NCBI RefSeq assembly: GCF_000724545.1
Contig: NZ_JHBV01000029.1
Span: 124,001-188,000 of the forward strand
DNA: 64,000 bases
DNA from: Aureispira sp. CCB-QB1
GTDB lineage: Bacteria > Bacteroidota > Bacteroidia > Chitinophagales > Saprospiraceae
Reading direction: 5' to 3'
Part shown: one piece after another, positions 18,401 to 27,333 of the stretch
How positions within the stretch are numbered: the stretch's first letter is position 1
Layout: each line of letters begins with the position of its first letter
The notes under the pieces: generated by a model
The model's input: only the letters and a program-made list of their open reading frames with translations
The model's database searches: none
What the model was told of the DNA's origin: nothing
Position numbers and translations under genes: made by a program

Positions 18401-19918
18401 CTAAAAGCCTTCAATTTCGGGTTGACGATATTTCCAAATTTTCTGCAATACTTTTAACTCATAGGGAAATTTGTACAGCCCAAGGCGATAACGTAATACG
18501 GATAGAATATGTATCATCTTTCGCTGAAATTTACTCAATCGAATGTCTGATACCGTTGGATAATACGCATTCAAAACTGTTTCAAAGTTTTTAATCTTAT
18601 CGACCATAGCAGGAGTCAGCCAAGGGGTAAGCGGATTTTTTCTCAAATCAAAGTTTTGCCATTGTGGTGTAATCCAATCTTCTAGTTGACTAGGGAATTC
18701 AAATCCAGCAGCCGTGATTCGTTCAAATAACTCGGAGCCTTCTGTCGGCACTGGGCTATATAAATAAATAATAATTTCTGTTGCAGGATTAATTTCTTTT
18801 ATTTCCTTGATGAACGCAATATCAGCATCAATCTGAGCCATCACTTTTTCTTCACTTTCGGCAGGCAACCCCAAAACAAATGAATATTCTGGAATAATAT
18901 CTACTTTTTTCATTCTAGCGGCAAAGCTTTTTATTTGTGCTGCCGTTTGCTTCCCTCCTTTGTCCATTTGTTGAAGAATGGCATCATCACCACTCTCTGC
19001 CCCAAAGAAAATCATTTTGCACCCAGCTTTTCGCATCAAATGCAACGTTTCATCCGAATAACGATCAATGGTGTCGATTCTACCTTCACCCCACCAAACC
19101 ATATTTTCTTTCAACATCAACCTTGAGAATTCTGCTGTACGTTTTTCAGAAACAAAGAAATTGTTGTCGTGAAACTCTATTGCTGTTGCTCCGTACTCTT
19201 TCTTAATTTTTAATACATCTTTGTATACATTTTGAGCACTTTTAGCTTGCCAACGACCATTATAAATAGGAACAACGGCACAAAAAGAACATTTAAAAGG
19301 GCAACCTACACTAGAATGGTAAGCCAAGGTTTTGTTGCCTAAATACGTCTTTCCGAGGTATTTTTCAATTGGGTAAAATGTATTTAAATAATCATAAGGC
19401 AACTCTGTTAGTTGATCTTGATTGAGTAGACCTTCTTTTTTAGTTTTTACAATTTGACCATCAACAGTCTGATAAATTAAATTGGGAATAAACTCATAAG
19501 GCAAGTCGTTCTCCAACGCCATCAACAAAGCAGGAAAGGCATTATCACCAGGACCATTCACAATATAATCAATAAAAGGCGCTTGAATAACCACTTTATA
19601 TTGATTGGAAGGGAAGTATCCTCCCCATATATTAATAATATCTGGAAATTCTTCTTTGGCTTTTTTGGCAAATGGAATGGCTTGGCTAAGTTGTGGACCG
19701 GGCATAACCGTCATGCCCAAATACTTAAATTCACCTGTTTTCAAATAAGAAGCTATCTTAGCGTAAGGATCTTGCTCCATATTACCATCAACAAATACAT
19801 AATCAAACTTACCTTCTATAGAGGCTCCTACTTGTAAAATACTATTCGGAATTCGATATTTGGAATTGGCACTTCTAGGATTAAATAAAATTACTTTGTG
19901 GGGGGAGATTCTCATCAT
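18401..19918 (-). CDS. Radical SAM enzyme with N-terminal B12-binding-type domain
   Basis: 505 residues. The N-terminal 130 or so residues have the Rossmann-like cobalamin-binding pattern of BchE-like enzymes (KVILFNPRSAN, IINIWGGYFPS, DYIVNGPGDNAFPALL). The radical SAM core has the [4Fe-4S] cluster motif GCPFKCSFC (C206, C210, C213), AIEFHDNNFFVSEKR and the SAM-contact block MIFFGAESGDDAILQQMDKG. A C-terminal extension of about 120 residues follows. Enzymes of this class methylate or rearrange unactivated carbons in lipids, cofactors or natural products. The substrate is not readable. It is the first gene of a probable operon with the following methyltransferase and helical protein. Confidence 0.88.
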   Translation of the reverse strand: MMRISPHKVILFNPRSANSKYRIPNSILQVGASIEGKFDYVFVDGNMEQDPYAKIASYLKTGEFKYLGMTVMPGPQLSQAIPFAKKAKEEFPDIINIWGGYFPSNQYKVVIQAPFIDYIVNGPGDNAFPALLMALENDLPYEFIPNLIYQTVDGQIVKTKKEGLLNQDQLTELPYDYLNTFYPIEKYLGKTYLGNKTLAYHSSVGCPFKCSFCAVVPIYNGRWQAKSAQNVYKDVLKIKKEYGATAIEFHDNNFFVSEKRTAEFSRLMLKENMVWWGEGRIDTIDRYSDETLHLMRKAGCKMIFFGAESGDDAILQQMDKGGKQTAAQIKSFAARMKKVDIIPEYSFVLGLPAESEEKVMAQIDADIAFIKEIKEINPATEIIIYLYSPVPTEGSELFERITAAGFEFPSQLEDWITPQWQNFDLRKNPLTPWLTPAMVDKIKNFETVLNAYYPTVSDIRLSKFQRKMIHILSVLRYRLGLYKFPYELKVLQKIWKYRQPEIEGF

Positions 19919-19993
19919 TCCTTGTTATTTTTAACTTTAGCTCTATTGTCGTAATTTACAATGTTTTTTGTAAAACTTAGTATTTTAACCATC

Positions 19994-20155
19994 TAAGTAA
20001 TCGTTCATAAAAATTTATAGGCAAAATAGAATTCTTTTTGCACTGTTCTTCATCAAAAAATCTCGTTTTAGCCCGCTAAAACTTCAATTCTTTTCTTTGA
20101 ACAGCACTAAAAACAATTACATTTTTAACTATACTTTTTTCTGTCCACTTACTTA
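19994..20155 (+). mobile_element. 162-bp TA-flanked MITE, copy A
   Basis: A copy of the 162-bp element also found at 51310-51471 (same orientation, identical as far as I can compare) and 59358-59519 (opposite orientation). It begins TA-AGTAATCGTTCAT and ends GTCCACTTACT-TA. The ends are imperfect inverted repeats (about 20 of 27 positions match) and the centre is a palindrome, GTTTTAGC-CC-GCTAAAAC. TA on both sides fits target duplication by an IS630/Tc1-type transposase. No protein is encoded. The longest frame of the next gene (from 20097) runs into this element and is an artefact. Confidence 0.85.
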
Positions 20156-20189
20156 TGTCATAAATTCTTCGTTTGAATCGTCTACTTTT

Positions 20190-21368
20190 ATGATTGCAGC
20201 AACCTTACGTTACCTAACTTTTTTTTTATTTTATGGAGGTCTTTCCAGCCTTATTGCTCTGCCCTTGGCTTGTTCTAGCGATAAATTAAATCCACCTTCT
20301 GATTTAAAAATTTGTTTGCAATATTATTACAATCCTCCGTCGTCTAACTCTGAGACCCTCAAAAGTGGTTTAAAGTGGTATTTTTCTTATTTGGGAGCTG
20401 CCTTACCTCAAGGACAATTAGAAAAGGCGATTCGTTGGAAAAAAGAGAATCATCAATTGGCGCTACTAGAAATTGATTGTGCGCTACTAGGCTTCTCTAA
20501 CAATGCTCAAAATGCTTTGCAACGAATTATTAATACCATCAAAAGCAGTGCCGCCTACCAAAAAAATCAATATATGGATTTGGGGCGATTTGTTGTCCTC
20601 ACATTGAATAGCAGTTACCATTATTACGCGATTACAGGAGTTTATCCTACGTTAGAGGGCTTTAAAAATGCCTATAATTTTGAAGATACTGCTGTTATTC
20701 GTTTGGACAGTGGTAATTCGAGTGTAACAATGGGAAATCGAGTGATTTACCAAACCAATAATACGATTATAGATTTTAAAAAAATGGCGTTTATGGCTGT
20801 AGAAGGAACTGGAGATGTCCAACAAGGAACTTTCCAAGCAAGCGATTTTGAGGCATTTGATTTTATGCCTAACGGACAACCTCGTTTTGCTATTTATAAT
20901 GAGTTGGGACAACTAAAAACGACCGTTCCTCCATCCTTAGGAGAAGCTGGAAAGCCTGCCAAGTGTATGTGGTGCCATGAATCAATTATACAGCCTAATT
21001 TTGTGTTACAACATCCTCAAGCTGCTTCTTTTAATCAAAACATCCGACACAAGAATGCCTTGTTAAGCGATGCCAGAAATCAACTACACTCTGATCTAAG
21101 TTATGCATTATTACAAGAACACCACTTTGCTGAATTACTGTATATATCTTTTATGGAACCAAGCGCCGAACGGTTGGCGTTAGAATGGAATTATACCTTG
21201 CCACAAACTCAAGCATTATTACAAAGCTATACGACACATACGCATCCAGAATATCCTCAATTGGGCAACTTGTACCATCGTTCAGAAGTAGATCATTTAA
21301 ATCCTTTGCCTGTGCTAGCAACTCCTGAATCTGCTCAAGAAGCATCTTTTTATGAGCCTAATTATTAA
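20190..21368 (+). CDS. Lipoprotein with a c-type heme-like CXXCH motif
   Basis: The ATG at 20190 is chosen because it opens a lipoprotein signal (MIAATLRYLTFFLFYGGLSS, then LPLAC with the lipid cysteine followed by SSDKLN). The longer frame from 20097 would read through the end of the MITE. The mature protein of about 365 residues has one CMWCH (about 259-263 of this start), the covalent heme c attachment pattern, preceded by GEAGKPAK. No obvious axial methionine can be assigned. It could be a monoheme surface cytochrome, or CMWCH could be chance. It ends 11 bp inside the convergent flippase gene. Family not recognised. Confidence 0.65.
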   Translation: MIAATLRYLTFFLFYGGLSSLIALPLACSSDKLNPPSDLKICLQYYYNPPSSNSETLKSGLKWYFSYLGAALPQGQLEKAIRWKKENHQLALLEIDCALLGFSNNAQNALQRIINTIKSSAAYQKNQYMDLGRFVVLTLNSSYHYYAITGVYPTLEGFKNAYNFEDTAVIRLDSGNSSVTMGNRVIYQTNNTIIDFKKMAFMAVEGTGDVQQGTFQASDFEAFDFMPNGQPRFAIYNELGQLKTTVPPSLGEAGKPAKCMWCHESIIQPNFVLQHPQAASFNQNIRHKNALLSDARNQLHSDLSYALLQEHHFAELLYISFMEPSAERLALEWNYTLPQTQALLQSYTTHTHPEYPQLGNLYHRSEVDHLNPLPVLATPESAQEASFYEPNY

Positions 21369-22560
21369 TTTTTTGCCATTTTGACGACTTACCAAGCAAT
21401 ATCCTAAAAACAAAAAATAGCAACCACTGTACTATAGCCGTTGAAGCAATTGCTCCCAAAGCACCATAGGTTGGAATTAGAATATAGTTGCAACAAATAT
21501 TCGCGAATGCAGCCCCCAAAAAGACCACAACTAACTGCTTTTCTTTTTCTATTTTTATTAGATGATGCGTTTGAATAGCATAGCCAAAAAAAGGTACGAT
21601 CATTAGATACCCCAAACCATACATCCAAGCAGAAAAGTTAATTCCGTATATCCAAGGTAATAAATAGTAAAAAGCAATTACAACTGGTGCTGTTCCCAAT
21701 ATTCCCAACCCAAACATCCAATGGTTGAGCCGTTGTAAGGCTGTATCAGGCATTCGATAAATGTTTTTTAAAAATGGACTCACAATAATTCTATTTCCTA
21801 GTATAAACAAACTAAATGCTTTGAAAAAAACTTGATAAGCCCCCAATGTTTCTTCTGATAAATAAAATGCTACTCCATACAAATCTATTCTACTTTGAAC
21901 AAATCCAATCATCGCTGGTATAAAAAAAGGAAAAGCAGCAACCAAAAATGCTTTTCGAAACCTCCATTTCCAATTCTTTAAAACAACACGTCGATAAAAA
22001 AAGGCATAAGCCATAGCTTTGGCAACAGCTAAAAATGCATATAAAAAAAGTAGGTAGTTGGTATCCAAATTCGAACGATGTGACCACAAGGCTATTAATA
22101 TCATCATCAATCCTCCCCCTTCTATGCTCAAAGCTCCTTTTAATTTTCTAGTATAAATAGGCAACGGATCAAAGGAGCGCACTCCAAAAGCTCCCCACAA
22201 CCAAACAGAAAGCCACCAACAACTTACCTCATCTCTATAAAAAAAAACAATGGCAACCATCTGCACTAATCCCAATAAAACCAAACGACTGCAAAACGAC
22301 TCTTGCCAATAAACGGCTACCATTTGAACATTTTGACTAAAGGCTCGAATCAAGTAGGTATTCTGCCCCCAGTTAAAAAATAAAATAGCTAAGTTGACAA
22401 AAATCAAATAATTTACTATTTCGCCCCAAGCTGCCTCTGAATTGAATCGAATGACAAAATAAGAAATAAGAAACTGTCCTAGTGGAGGTAGAATTTGAAG
22501 ACCACCATACAGAACAATCCATGTCAATCGTTGCTTTTTTTTTCTATTTAGTTCGTCCAT
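21358..22560 (-). CDS. Wzx-like polysaccharide/oligosaccharide flippase
   Basis: 400 residues with about 11-12 hydrophobic helices separated by short loops, as in the MATE-related polysaccharide flippases (Wzx/RfbX). Typical elements are the N-terminal LYGGLQILPPLGQFLISYFVIR, charged loops with R and K, and a late GALGAIASTAIVQWLLFFVFRILLG helix. It should move a lipid-linked sugar or glycolipid across the inner membrane. Its start overlaps the end of the sulfotransferase-like gene by 13 bp, indicating translational coupling, and it is the last gene of the minus-strand cluster. The GC and codon style match its neighbours. Confidence 0.8.
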   Translation of the reverse strand: MDELNRKKKQRLTWIVLYGGLQILPPLGQFLISYFVIRFNSEAAWGEIVNYLIFVNLAILFFNWGQNTYLIRAFSQNVQMVAVYWQESFCSRLVLLGLVQMVAIVFFYRDEVSCWWLSVWLWGAFGVRSFDPLPIYTRKLKGALSIEGGGLMMILIALWSHRSNLDTNYLLFLYAFLAVAKAMAYAFFYRRVVLKNWKWRFRKAFLVAAFPFFIPAMIGFVQSRIDLYGVAFYLSEETLGAYQVFFKAFSLFILGNRIIVSPFLKNIYRMPDTALQRLNHWMFGLGILGTAPVVIAFYYLLPWIYGINFSAWMYGLGYLMIVPFFGYAIQTHHLIKIEKEKQLVVVFLGAAFANICCNYILIPTYGALGAIASTAIVQWLLFFVFRILLGKSSKWQKINN

Positions 22561-23375
22561 TTTTTAAATAAGCTATGGCGTTCTTCTTGACTGTAAAAAT
22601 GGCGGCAATATTTAGAATCTAACATTTGCTCTACATAGTTTTTAGGCAATCTCAAACTGGTTTTAAATGTGTGGTATAAATGCGCATAGTCTTTTTGTGC
22701 TCCAATATTATGGCGCTCCAATTTCAAATTAGGAATATTAAGAAATTCCTTCAACCTTTTTTCTTTTTTAGCATCTGGCAAATCTACCCGCATTAATAAC
22801 AATTCAAAATTTCCTCTCTGATATTCTTTATACTTTTTTTGAGTATCAAAATTAGTCGCAAAAACATCTATTTCCAGCATCATTTTTAATTCATCGTCTA
22901 GCCAATTTAACGGATAATCATGAGGCACTAGTTGTAAGAATTGTTCTTGCAAAAGAGAAACATCATTATCATAGTTGGAAGCATCCATATTATTATAATA
23001 ACGAAACACTTCAAAAAAAGCAGATACATTGCGTTCTATCGGTTCTCTTATTGTTGTTATAATTGAAGTTGGTTGGTTGGGTTGAATTTTTTTGTTATAA
23101 ATTAGAGCACCCGTATTTTTAGAATCGGGCCACCAACCTTTTGCTCTACAAGTCTTGTATTCCCAATCTATACGCCTTTGATTTAAGCTATGTATGTGGA
23201 ATATTGGGCTGTTACTATGACTTCGAATCGAATGATACAAAGACAACGATCCTACTTTTCCCATACTGTAAATTACAATTGGTTTTTGCTCCGATGATAA
23301 TGATTTTTTAGCCTTTAAATAGTGCCATTGTCCACGAATATGATAACGGTAAAATGACTTTAAATAATACTTCAT
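22548..23375 (-). CDS. Sulfotransferase-like protein (capsular polysaccharide synthesis type)
   Basis: 275 residues. The stretch KPIVIYSMGKVGSLSLYHSI (about 32-51) has the place and shape of the 5'-phosphosulfate loop of PAPS-dependent sulfotransferases, followed by IFHIHSLNQ. IITTIREPIERNVSAFFE (about 104-121) resembles the 3'-phosphate binding segment (R and S). Proteins with this pair are annotated as putative capsular polysaccharide synthesis proteins. It probably sulfates a glycan or lipid made by this cluster. It sits 6 bp after the GT87-type gene and overlaps the flippase gene. Moderate confidence in activity, higher in family. Confidence 0.7.
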   Translation of the reverse strand: MKYYLKSFYRYHIRGQWHYLKAKKSLSSEQKPIVIYSMGKVGSLSLYHSIRSHSNSPIFHIHSLNQRRIDWEYKTCRAKGWWPDSKNTGALIYNKKIQPNQPTSIITTIREPIERNVSAFFEVFRYYNNMDASNYDNDVSLLQEQFLQLVPHDYPLNWLDDELKMMLEIDVFATNFDTQKKYKEYQRGNFELLLMRVDLPDAKKEKRLKEFLNIPNLKLERHNIGAQKDYAHLYHTFKTSLRLPKNYVEQMLDSKYCRHFYSQEERHSLFKKWTN

Positions 23376-23381
23376 ACTGCC

Positions 23382-25022
23382 TTATTTTTTCTCTGTCAAC
23401 CTCACTTTCATTAAAGTATAAAATCCCATCCCACGGTTCTGATCCGACAAATAAAAGATCTCTTTTCCATTAATAACCATAGGCTTTCGCTTGTTTGAGT
23501 TCGTGTTGGTCAAAGGCATTCCCTTATAATAAATTTGTTTGTCTTTGATCCGTACAACATTCGTATCAAATTGATGAACCATAATATTAGTGGTAAGTCT
23601 TTTGGGAGCAGGAACCGTCCAATATTCGTATTCCAATTGCCCATTCTTAATCGTATAGTCGCTCGTCAAAATATGCTTCTCTTTTTCTAATACATAGGTA
23701 TTTTGAGGGGGCGTCTTTTTAATAACAGCTGGTACGGTAAAAAACAAGAACAGCCCCATTCCTATCCCTACTTGGCTAATGTGATTGATGCGCTTGCTTT
23801 CTTTTGGGAGCAATAACTGTTGGTAGTATATAAAAATCAAGAGCAACACATATACTTTTGGGAACTTTAAATACAAAGGTAATTCGTAAAAATAAGTAAT
23901 CGGAAGGTTAACATATAGAGCGATCAGCACAGAAAATAAAATCTGTTGTTTTTGTGTTAATTGCAAATCGTTTCGAAACACAACCAACCAAGGAAATAAT
24001 AACAGTATTCCTGCATAAGAACTCAATCCTGGAGACAAGAGCATACCTGCAATGAGCCATAGCCCTACTTTTGTTATCAAGTCTTGTTTTGACTTCCAAG
24101 TAAAAAAAATAGCTGTACTTAATACAATCGTTTTATAAAAAGCTTGCATGAAGATAAATGCTGTGTACGAATTGAAAACAGGCGTAGGATTATGTAAGGC
24201 ATCGTATACAAAGAGATGCTTAAACAGCATTGTTGCGGACTTTGCAGCAGGTGTAAAACCATCGTAGTAGGTTCCTGAAGATGATTTTGGAAATACATCG
24301 GTGAAATAATACATCCAGCTTGCCATGTCTACTTGAAATAACGATATGCTCAACAAACTAATACAAGCGACTCCATAAACCAACGCTGCCTTATAGTGCT
24401 TTTCTGCAATTAGCAATACACCTAGCAACACTGGAAATACTTTTAACATCAATGCTATTGCCCAACAAAAAGCCCCAACAACAAAGCGTTTTTTTTGAAA
24501 TGCATGCAGTCCTTCGGCTAGTAAAAAACTCAATAATAAGTATACTTGTCCAAAATATAGACCATTCCGCAGGCTTGTAAAAAATACAACAGGCACTAGG
24601 AGAAATACCCCAGCTGAAAATCGCCATCGTCGCTGCGCTCGCACCAACATCAATAGAAACAAACTACTACTCAATAGATTAAAGCAAATCTTAGCCCATA
24701 TTGGTGACAAAAAAGTAGCAGGATAAAAGAAAAAGGCTAAAAAAGGTGTATTAGGATAATAGGCCAAAAATAAATTAGAAAATCCCTTTTCTAAAGCCAT
24801 CGAATTGAATTTCCAAGCATCATAAACTCCTGTTGACCACCAACCCTCTTTTAGAAATACAGCACCAATATAAGCATTCGAAAAATCATGAATAGGGAGT
24901 CCATACGTTCTAATAAGCCAATAACACAGCCCCAATAGTAGTGGTCCAAGAAATAATAAGGTTGGTATATTTGTCGTTTTTTTCAATTGGTAGGTATTCG
25001 TCAGAAATTCTATAAACAGCAA
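23382..25022 (-). CDS. GT87-type (DUF2029) membrane glycosyltransferase
   Basis: 546 residues. About ten transmembrane helices occupy residues 20-430. The N-terminal periplasmic loop is DFSNAYIGAVFLKEGWWSTGVYD and is followed by AYYPNTPFLAFFFYP, a GQVYLLLSFLLAEG helix and AIALMLKVFPVLLGVLL, in the same order as polyprenyl-phosphate-sugar-dependent GT-C enzymes of the DUF2029/GT87 family. The last 120 residues are soluble and hydrophilic. It should add a sugar from a lipid donor on the periplasmic side. Gaps to neighbours are small (24 bp upstream, 6 bp downstream), so it is part of the operon. The donor sugar is unknown. Confidence 0.75.
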   Translation of the reverse strand: MLFIEFLTNTYQLKKTTNIPTLLFLGPLLLGLCYWLIRTYGLPIHDFSNAYIGAVFLKEGWWSTGVYDAWKFNSMALEKGFSNLFLAYYPNTPFLAFFFYPATFLSPIWAKICFNLLSSSLFLLMLVRAQRRWRFSAGVFLLVPVVFFTSLRNGLYFGQVYLLLSFLLAEGLHAFQKKRFVVGAFCWAIALMLKVFPVLLGVLLIAEKHYKAALVYGVACISLLSISLFQVDMASWMYYFTDVFPKSSSGTYYDGFTPAAKSATMLFKHLFVYDALHNPTPVFNSYTAFIFMQAFYKTIVLSTAIFFTWKSKQDLITKVGLWLIAGMLLSPGLSSYAGILLLFPWLVVFRNDLQLTQKQQILFSVLIALYVNLPITYFYELPLYLKFPKVYVLLLIFIYYQQLLLPKESKRINHISQVGIGMGLFLFFTVPAVIKKTPPQNTYVLEKEKHILTSDYTIKNGQLEYEYWTVPAPKRLTTNIMVHQFDTNVVRIKDKQIYYKGMPLTNTNSNKRKPMVINGKEIFYLSDQNRGMGFYTLMKVRLTEKK

Positions 25023-25046
25023 TTATTTAAAGGCTTCTTTTTCAGA

Positions 25047-25844
25047 CTATTGAGCAACAACTTTAGTCAAATCATATTGATTTTCTCTCGTTCTAAAGCC
25101 TAAACCCTCGTATATTTTCAAGGCATGATAGTCTTCATCGGCAACAATAACCGCTTCTTCCATTTGCAGCATATTTACAGTATAGATATGTTGAATCAAA
25201 CGCTTGCACAAACCTTGCCTTCTAGCACTTTCAATAGTTCGAACTTGTTGAAATCGACCAATTTTATCAAAAATATACAAGCCCGCAGCAGCTAATAATT
25301 TTCCATCTCGAAAAACGCCATAAAAGTTCCCCATCTCCTGTGTTATCATGGTTTTATAAACATTTCTTCTATTCAATAAATAAGCCTTAAAAGAAGCTTC
25401 TGAAAAAACCGTTGGACGCTCTCTAATTTCATGCTGTGTCCATTGTTCCCAATCTAAATCAGAAGAAAATGGTCGAATGTGGTCACGCTCCTCCTGCAAT
25501 ACTGTTTTTGCCTCTACAGCCTCCTTATCATAAGTCATTACCGCCAAGTTGTCTATTTGGTATTGATCATTTTGAAGGTAAGGGGCAAGTATTTCATCCG
25601 AAGGTATATGCATCAATCGAAAACCTACATGATGCTGATTCGTTGCTTCAGAAAAATGACACTTAAAAAGCTTTTCCAGCTCGTCTTTGTCTAGAAGTAA
25701 ATCAGGTGATTTTAACACCATGCAGTTTCCATCTATAAACGTTGGATTGGTTGGAGTTTCTACCAAATAATAATCGACATATTCTGTCACTTTTGCATCC
25801 GATCCTAGTAGTTTAAAATCAGTAAAAAAGCCTAAGTTATTCAT
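25047..25844 (-). CDS. GNAT family N-acetyltransferase
   Basis: 265 residues; the C-terminal half is a GNAT domain. The acetyl-CoA loop is RTIESARRQGLCKRLIQHI (about 207-225), following GKLLAAAGLYIFDKIGRFQQV, and the closing strand is EEAVIVADEDYHALKIYEGLGFRTRE. The N-terminal 130 residues have no recognisable family and may bind the acceptor. It lies within the minus-strand cluster (88 bp after the upstream radical SAM gene, 24 bp before GT87), so an amino-sugar or amine intermediate is a plausible acceptor, but that is inference. Confidence 0.8.
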   Translation of the reverse strand: MNNLGFFTDFKLLGSDAKVTEYVDYYLVETPTNPTFIDGNCMVLKSPDLLLDKDELEKLFKCHFSEATNQHHVGFRLMHIPSDEILAPYLQNDQYQIDNLAVMTYDKEAVEAKTVLQEERDHIRPFSSDLDWEQWTQHEIRERPTVFSEASFKAYLLNRRNVYKTMITQEMGNFYGVFRDGKLLAAAGLYIFDKIGRFQQVRTIESARRQGLCKRLIQHIYTVNMLQMEEAVIVADEDYHALKIYEGLGFRTRENQYDLTKVVAQ

Positions 25845-25932
25845 GAATATTGCTTTAAATTTTTAATTTTTTCAATGGCTGGTATTTTGGATAAATCGCC
25901 CTATTCTTAACAAAACGCTATCGCAAAATAAA

Positions 25933-27333
25933 TTATAAAAAGCGCTTGGTATACGCCATCCCTGTTTTGGCAGCAACAGATTTTAGTTTCAATTTAGTTG
26001 CTGCAAGGCTAAACTGTTGTCCTTTTAGTACCTGTTTATGATAATTTACCTCATTAACGACTCGACGCACAGCATAATCGTAATAACGTTTGGGATAAGT
26101 TCGCTTAAAATCTCGATCCCGATCTGTACTTGTATTCCAATCATTAACAGTTGTTTGCAATGCATCTACCTGCTCATAAAGTCCTGTTCCCTTGATAGGA
26201 TAAGCAATCGTAATTGTGAAATGATCTGGATTCGATGTTTTTAGGTGATGAATGGTTTCTTCTATGTCTTCCTCTGTTTCGCCAGGATAACCTAACATAA
26301 TAAATGTTCCCGCCTCAATTCCTTTTTTTCGAGTAAGTTGAATCATAGAACGGACTTGATGCACGTCAACCCTTCTATCCATAGCATCAATAATTTTTTG
26401 CGAGCCACTCTCTGCACCAATCCAAATACGAAAACAACCTGCTTTTTTCAACAAATCAATCACCGATTCATCCATTCGATCTGCCCTAGTAATACATTCA
26501 AAAGGAATAATTGCATTGCGTTCATTCACCTCTTGCGCAAACGCTGCCAACCATTTGTGGCTTACCGTAAATACATCATCTACAAACCATAGCGTTTCTG
26601 GATTATAACACGTTTTAATGTGTACTAATTCATCCACCACTACCTTAGGAGAACGCCTCCGATAACTTTGCCCATATACAGCAGTACTGCACCACTTACA
26701 AGTATAAGGACAACCTCGTTGAGTACTTACAGAGACTGCATTCAGACCATGATGTTTTTTCCATGTATGTAAGTATTGATGTAGATTTATTTTTTTGCGA
26801 TTGGGAAAGGGCAAATCATCTACTGGACGCAATCGCTTTCGTGCTTTTGTCTTAAATATTTCTCCATCACTTGTGCGATATGCCAAGCCATCAATATGGG
26901 CAAACTCTTGACGATTCCCTTGTGCAATGGTTTGGGCAATTTCAAGCATTGTTTGTTCACCTTCTCCTATTACAACTATATCCGCTCCTGTAGCCAGATA
27001 GTCAGCTATATTGTAAGTAACATCAGGTCCTCCCAATACCACAATGGTATCCTTTAGTATAGAACTAGAACGAATGAATTGTACCAACTCAATCACATTT
27101 ACTTTTGTCATCAGATTGGTATAAATGGGAATTAAGTCTGGTTGCTTTTGCTCTAGGTGCTGATACAGTTCTTTTTTAGTAGAAAAAGTGGTGTCAAACA
27201 CTGTATTATCCACACCATTTTTTTCCAACCAAGCTGACAAATACAAAATCCCCAGAGGTGGGTAGGGGCGCATAATTTCCTGCTCTTTTTCGTCTTCTTT
27301 TATAAAATATCCGTGTGTAAAAATTATCTTCAT
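25933..27333 (-). CDS. B12-binding-domain radical SAM enzyme (second in cluster)
   Basis: 466 residues of BchE-like architecture. The N-terminal cobalamin-type domain (1-140) has RPYPPLGILYLSAWLEKNG, VVLGGPDVTY and GADIVVIGEGEQTMLEI. The radical SAM core has the cluster motif RGCPYTCKWC (C208, C212, C215), then LWFVDDVFTVSHKWL and FRIWIGAESGSQKIIDAMDR. A C-terminal region of about 100 residues follows. Its ATG shares one base with the stop of the methyltransferase gene (TAATG), which is strong evidence of translational coupling. It is a paralogue of the enzyme at 28150. The substrate is probably an envelope lipid or sugar. Confidence 0.9.
   Translation of the reverse strand: MKIIFTHGYFIKEDEKEQEIMRPYPPLGILYLSAWLEKNGVDNTVFDTTFSTKKELYQHLEQKQPDLIPIYTNLMTKVNVIELVQFIRSSSILKDTIVVLGGPDVTYNIADYLATGADIVVIGEGEQTMLEIAQTIAQGNRQEFAHIDGLAYRTSDGEIFKTKARKRLRPVDDLPFPNRKKINLHQYLHTWKKHHGLNAVSVSTQRGCPYTCKWCSTAVYGQSYRRRSPKVVVDELVHIKTCYNPETLWFVDDVFTVSHKWLAAFAQEVNERNAIIPFECITRADRMDESVIDLLKKAGCFRIWIGAESGSQKIIDAMDRRVDVHQVRSMIQLTRKKGIEAGTFIMLGYPGETEEDIEETIHHLKTSNPDHFTITIAYPIKGTGLYEQVDALQTTVNDWNTSTDRDRDFKRTYPKRYYDYAVRRVVNEVNYHKQVLKGQQFSLAATKLKLKSVAAKTGMAYTKRFL

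Noticed and set aside
20097-20189. Longer N-terminus for the lipoprotein gene (31 extra residues)
   Set aside because: It is translated from the end of a repeated MITE. The ATG at 20190 opens a proper lipoprotein signal.
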